A stretch of DNA of 64,000 bases from Pseudobowmanella zhangzhouensis. GTDB lineage: Bacteria > Pseudomonadota > Gammaproteobacteria > Enterobacterales > Alteromonadaceae. The notes below the pieces were generated by a model that worked only from the letters and a program-made list of their open reading frames with translations, was not told the origin of the DNA and did not search any database. The translations under genes were made by a program, and so were the position numbers. The DNA is taken from NCBI RefSeq assembly GCF_042662685.1, contig NZ_JBHSYO010000008.1, positions 310,001 through 374,000 on the forward strand, given 5' to 3'. This document shows, in pieces, positions 62,201-64,000 of the stretch. Every line of letters starts with the position of its first letter. The first letter of the stretch is position 1.

Positions 62201-64000
62201 CCACATCCCAGGTAACGGCGATGTGTACCCATTCGCCGGCAGCAAAATTCTGCTGAACCGTCGTCTCCATTAAATCCCAGTCATCCGCATCTTCCATCGC
62301 CATTTGCAACCCACCATTGGTGTTGATGGCAAGAAAGAAAAAGCGGTTATAAAGTACATCCGAGGAGTTGTAAGTTGAGGCATCAAATAGCGTGCGTGCC
62401 ACCCCGCTGGTCCAATTCTGATTCGCTCTGTACCAGAACGATATCGTGCCGTTATCCCCTACCAGGTTCATATCTACCTGCGTATCTATGGCCGCCTTGG
62501 ACGCAAAGGTATTGTTATTGGTCACCGTCATCGCACGACATGATTTTTGTACATCGGGGAAGGCTGGATACACCAGCGAGGAAACATTATCACCATGCAG
62601 GTCGTTGCCTGATGAGTCCAGTACATCATCAGAACCGACCCAACTGGTTTGCTCGAATTCAAAAAATTGCGTCGTGCGCTGACAGGTATTGACCGCCTGC
62701 ATATCCGTGTTTATCGCACTATTTGACTGGATGTAAGGATAGACACGCACCTCGTCAAAATAACCGTCTGCCGAAGTAAACCCCTGCCCGCTGTAGACTA
62801 AACCGATACGCTCATCACCCAAACGAAACGTGGCGGTGCTGTCCATTGCAGTACTTAACGCCGAATTTGTGGTGACACTGCTGGTGCTGCGGGTAACCCC
62901 CTGCAATGTAACATCGAAAGTCAGCCCGATCAGATCCCAGCTGATCGCGACATGCACCCATGTGCCTACCGTCACAATATATTGCTCGACGGTTTGTCGG
63001 TGCATAACGCGGCCGGATGCGTCTTTGTAATACAATTGCAACCTGCCGTCGCCGTCTACCCACACCAGAAAATAAACAGACGACGTACTGGCATCTACCA
63101 ACATGGTTTGTTTGCCGTTAGCCCAAACCTCGTTATTGCGATACCAGAATGATAGTGTCCCTTGGCCACCAATATCCCCCGGCCCCACAGCCAAATCAGC
63201 GCCACTTAATACCGCAGTATTGTCGTTATAGGGGACTTCTAGTGCCAGACATGACACCTGATTAGTAGGAAATACTGTACGGGTCGTACCGAGTGGATCG
63301 GCATTCTGCGCTGGTGCAAGGATGTCCAGAATGGACCCCGCGCCAGACAAAGATTCTTGTTCAAAATCATGCCAAATTTTGTCAATAGCGGGGCTGCTGC
63401 AACTTGGTCTTGCAGCGTAATCAGTTTGGATTTCGGTGCTGCTTAACAGCTTGTTATAGACACGAAACTCATCAAACCGCCCGGCGGCAGAACGTTGAGA
63501 CTGGATATTACCACCATAGGCGGTTGCCCTTGTGTCACCCACATATAAGGTATTCAGGTAAGTATCCAACAGCGATTCATAACCCGTATCCCTGTTCTGG
63601 ACGGTACTCACGTTGACGCCATTAATATAAATTTTCAGATCTTTATTCGGTAAATCCCACTGCGCGGTGATGTATACCCACTGATCAGTAAAATTATATT
63701 GATTACTGACTTCATATAAATAACGCCCTTGATGGTCATCGACATAAAACACCAATTGCCCATAGGTCAACGTCATGAAGAAGCCACGATATTTGTTTCT
63801 GCTATTACCACCGGTAATAGTGCTGGCATCAAAAAGCGTGCGCGGACTCGTGCTGTACCACGCATCATCCGCCTTGTACCAAAATGAAATAGTCCCGCGT
63901 GTTCCCAACTGACTGGGCGTGCGCTTAGTATCGACTGCCGCCGTGGAAACGCTACTACTGCTATTGTCAGGAATGACAAGCGCGCGACACGCCACACCAC
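59247..64000 (-). CDS. mshQ: MshQ-like LamG-repeat adhesin/pilus-associated protein (cut by right edge)
   Basis: The frame is open from base 64000 to the stop at 59247, so at least 1583 residues are seen and the N-terminus is missing. The GTG at 63995 is inside a repeat, not a true start. At least four LamG/concanavalin-like units (about 190-240 residues each) share GTISFWYKADDAW, YINGVNV, LYVGD and DGYFDEVRVY motifs. They are followed by an MshQ-type region from about residue 920 to the end, closing with DLNGDGQIDALD, a calcium-loop pattern, and GNDRIIHWRE. MshQ lies at the end of MSHA pilus loci beside mreB in related bacteria. It should be exported. Confidence 0.85.
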   Translation of the reverse strand, partial: GVACRALVIPDNSSSSVSTAAVDTKRTPSQLGTRGTISFWYKADDAWYSTSPRTLFDASTITGGNSRNKYRGFFMTLTYGQLVFYVDDHQGRYLYEVSNQYNFTDQWVYITAQWDLPNKDLKIYINGVNVSTVQNRDTGYESLLDTYLNTLYVGDTRATAYGGNIQSQRSAAGRFDEFRVYNKLLSSTEIQTDYAARPSCSSPAIDKIWHDFEQESLSGAGSILDILAPAQNADPLGTTRTVFPTNQVSCLALEVPYNDNTAVLSGADLAVGPGDIGGQGTLSFWYRNNEVWANGKQTMLVDASTSSVYFLVWVDGDGRLQLYYKDASGRVMHRQTVEQYIVTVGTWVHVAISWDLIGLTFDVTLQGVTRSTSSVTTNSALSTAMDSTATFRLGDERIGLVYSGQGFTSADGYFDEVRVYPYIQSNSAINTDMQAVNTCQRTTQFFEFEQTSWVGSDDVLDSSGNDLHGDNVSSLVYPAFPDVQKSCRAMTVTNNNTFASKAAIDTQVDMNLVGDNGTISFWYRANQNWTSGVARTLFDASTYNSSDVLYNRFFFLAINTNGGLQMAMEDADDWDLMETTVQQNFAAGEWVHIAVTWDVDAQDIDFFINGIEVATTRYVQADFGPSLGDMNTLYVGDSRSEYILADSAHSHQSADGQIDNLRIYSYVQQATDINTDMADNELCSGIAAFYQFEQDAWAGNLTVLDSGPDNRHGDQVGSISPEYTSPQKSCKAMYVPANTASRDRYLLDTNVLGSAIGSQGSVTFWYKSNEAWLATGRDKTLVDAAVYNTNDRFLLQLTQLGQLRLSISDSNHNTRVLTTVNANPLVENSWSHIGMTWDMTNGAFQIVQDGVALALTDNGVVLGNALPQLGVLAIGDNFNSFSYAPNSADGYFDDVRIYYYAQTAAQMQSDMDDTSPCDYVDHYELAFASSALTCAAQPINLKACMDQDCNALFDGSTTVALNNSAGSLSATTVTFSQSADINLRSTQTGVVTLGKTSASPEAPLQCKVDGTLAACELTFADGGLTVSWLSATPTAIPDQLSQQNIGQNIVVSAPVGCAADLSGQTLELAFDCANPASCNADMGLLNGTVLSDPSAYVATPWTFDNTGQVIIPADALRYDDAGLIALNVRSADQSAQGSSNQFVAIPQLTLIASQPALPTAGVDYPLTIQAVGQLGNITPNYQPGSLQMLLTKQVPGDGAGQNGLLVFTNQSSAVTTGFTTQNSVATSPVSFNTALADFNAGVSQNLVAGYSEVGNIALAFSDANYFGAEVAARETTLLGRYIPAYFSITDNDPQLAHASGTFSYIGQPLSFSDDPLLTFIPRNALGVETQNYIGNLMRLATPGSLAESDIQFSDSSGYSGLTSVDEGVWQLSSSGDTAMQLQGSSVTFVKSVSATAPFDANINLLFAASILTDQDGVCYQISYPQACQPYSINNIGGTQLYYGQLVLENAYGPENEDLPMLLQTRYLDTNGNWVLNTLDSYTYYSASNLSVTYSEFAPNPGYAGNGIVSGGEVTDNAQAIIFSAPGVGVTGRMEVKMSQPDYLFIDLNGDGQIDALDAPVASINFGLFRGNDRIIHWRENNGN

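Noticed and set aside
63773..64000. Minus-strand frame at the right edge
   Set aside because: It is a different frame from the LamG-repeat protein and has no repeat motifs. The repeat frame continues to the edge and is preferred.

Overview
The window is a contiguous, gene-dense chromosomal segment of a gammaproteobacterium. Its gene order fits the Alteromonadales/Vibrio/Shewanella side of the class: zapE-zapG-degQ-degS, then the mla operon, then kdsD-to-npr, plus an ArcB-type kinase, and an mshQ-like gene of the MSHA pilus system lying directly upstream of mreBCD. A protein with a PEP-CTERM sorting signal also suits an aquatic or biofilm-forming organism. This assignment rests on gene order and protein recognition, not on a marker-gene comparison. 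I see no rRNA, tRNA, CRISPR array, insertion sequence or prophage.

Region 1 (1-15863) is envelope biogenesis and stress: ZapE (cut by the left edge), ZapG, and the periplasmic proteases DegQ and DegS. A leftward mla-ibaG-murA operon (phospholipid retrograde transport, Fe-S/acid-stress BolA protein, first step of peptidoglycan synthesis) is divergent from the rightward kdsD-kdsC-lptC-lptA-lptB-rpoN-hpf-ptsN-rapZ-npr operon (Kdo precursor synthesis, LPS export, sigma-54, ribosome hibernation, nitrogen PTS). A sigma-E-like promoter lies before degQ.

Region 2 (15973-24190) holds two exported proteins of unknown role, the magnesium channel MgtE, an MFS transporter, an ArcB hybrid kinase that keeps only one of the two E. 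coli redox cysteines, the zinc-independent GTP cyclohydrolase FolE2, and a PEP-CTERM protein. A 616-base AT-rich gap with an IHF-like site precedes gltBD.

Region 3 (24807-40730) is central nitrogen and methyl-cycle metabolism: glutamate synthase GltBD, the nucleosidase MtnN, a divergent CbiB-like membrane protein with a BtuF-like binding protein, then adenosine kinase and S-adenosylhomocysteine hydrolase. The cell therefore encodes two routes for removing S-adenosylhomocysteine. A tight five-gene run follows (rhodanese, STAS-like, DUF2721, GNAT, PuuB-like oxidase), probably one operon of unknown purpose.

Region 4 (40778-64000) carries tyrS, a MepM-like endopeptidase, anmK, an Lrp/AsnC regulator, a small degenerate AAA+-like protein, yjgA, trhP, a histidine-rich cation diffusion facilitator, and a long leftward run mreB-mreC-mreD-maf-rng-yhdP-nit-tldD (cell shape, RNA processing, envelope lipid transport). 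The right edge cuts a giant leftward gene with at least four LamG-like repeats and an MshQ-type C-terminus. Nothing here is clearly a wholly new system. The most unusual points are the AAA-like protein without a P-loop, the ArcB cysteine loss, the CbiB-like protein lacking its conserved motif, the hairpin just ahead of the rhodanese operon, and the LamG-repeat MshQ.
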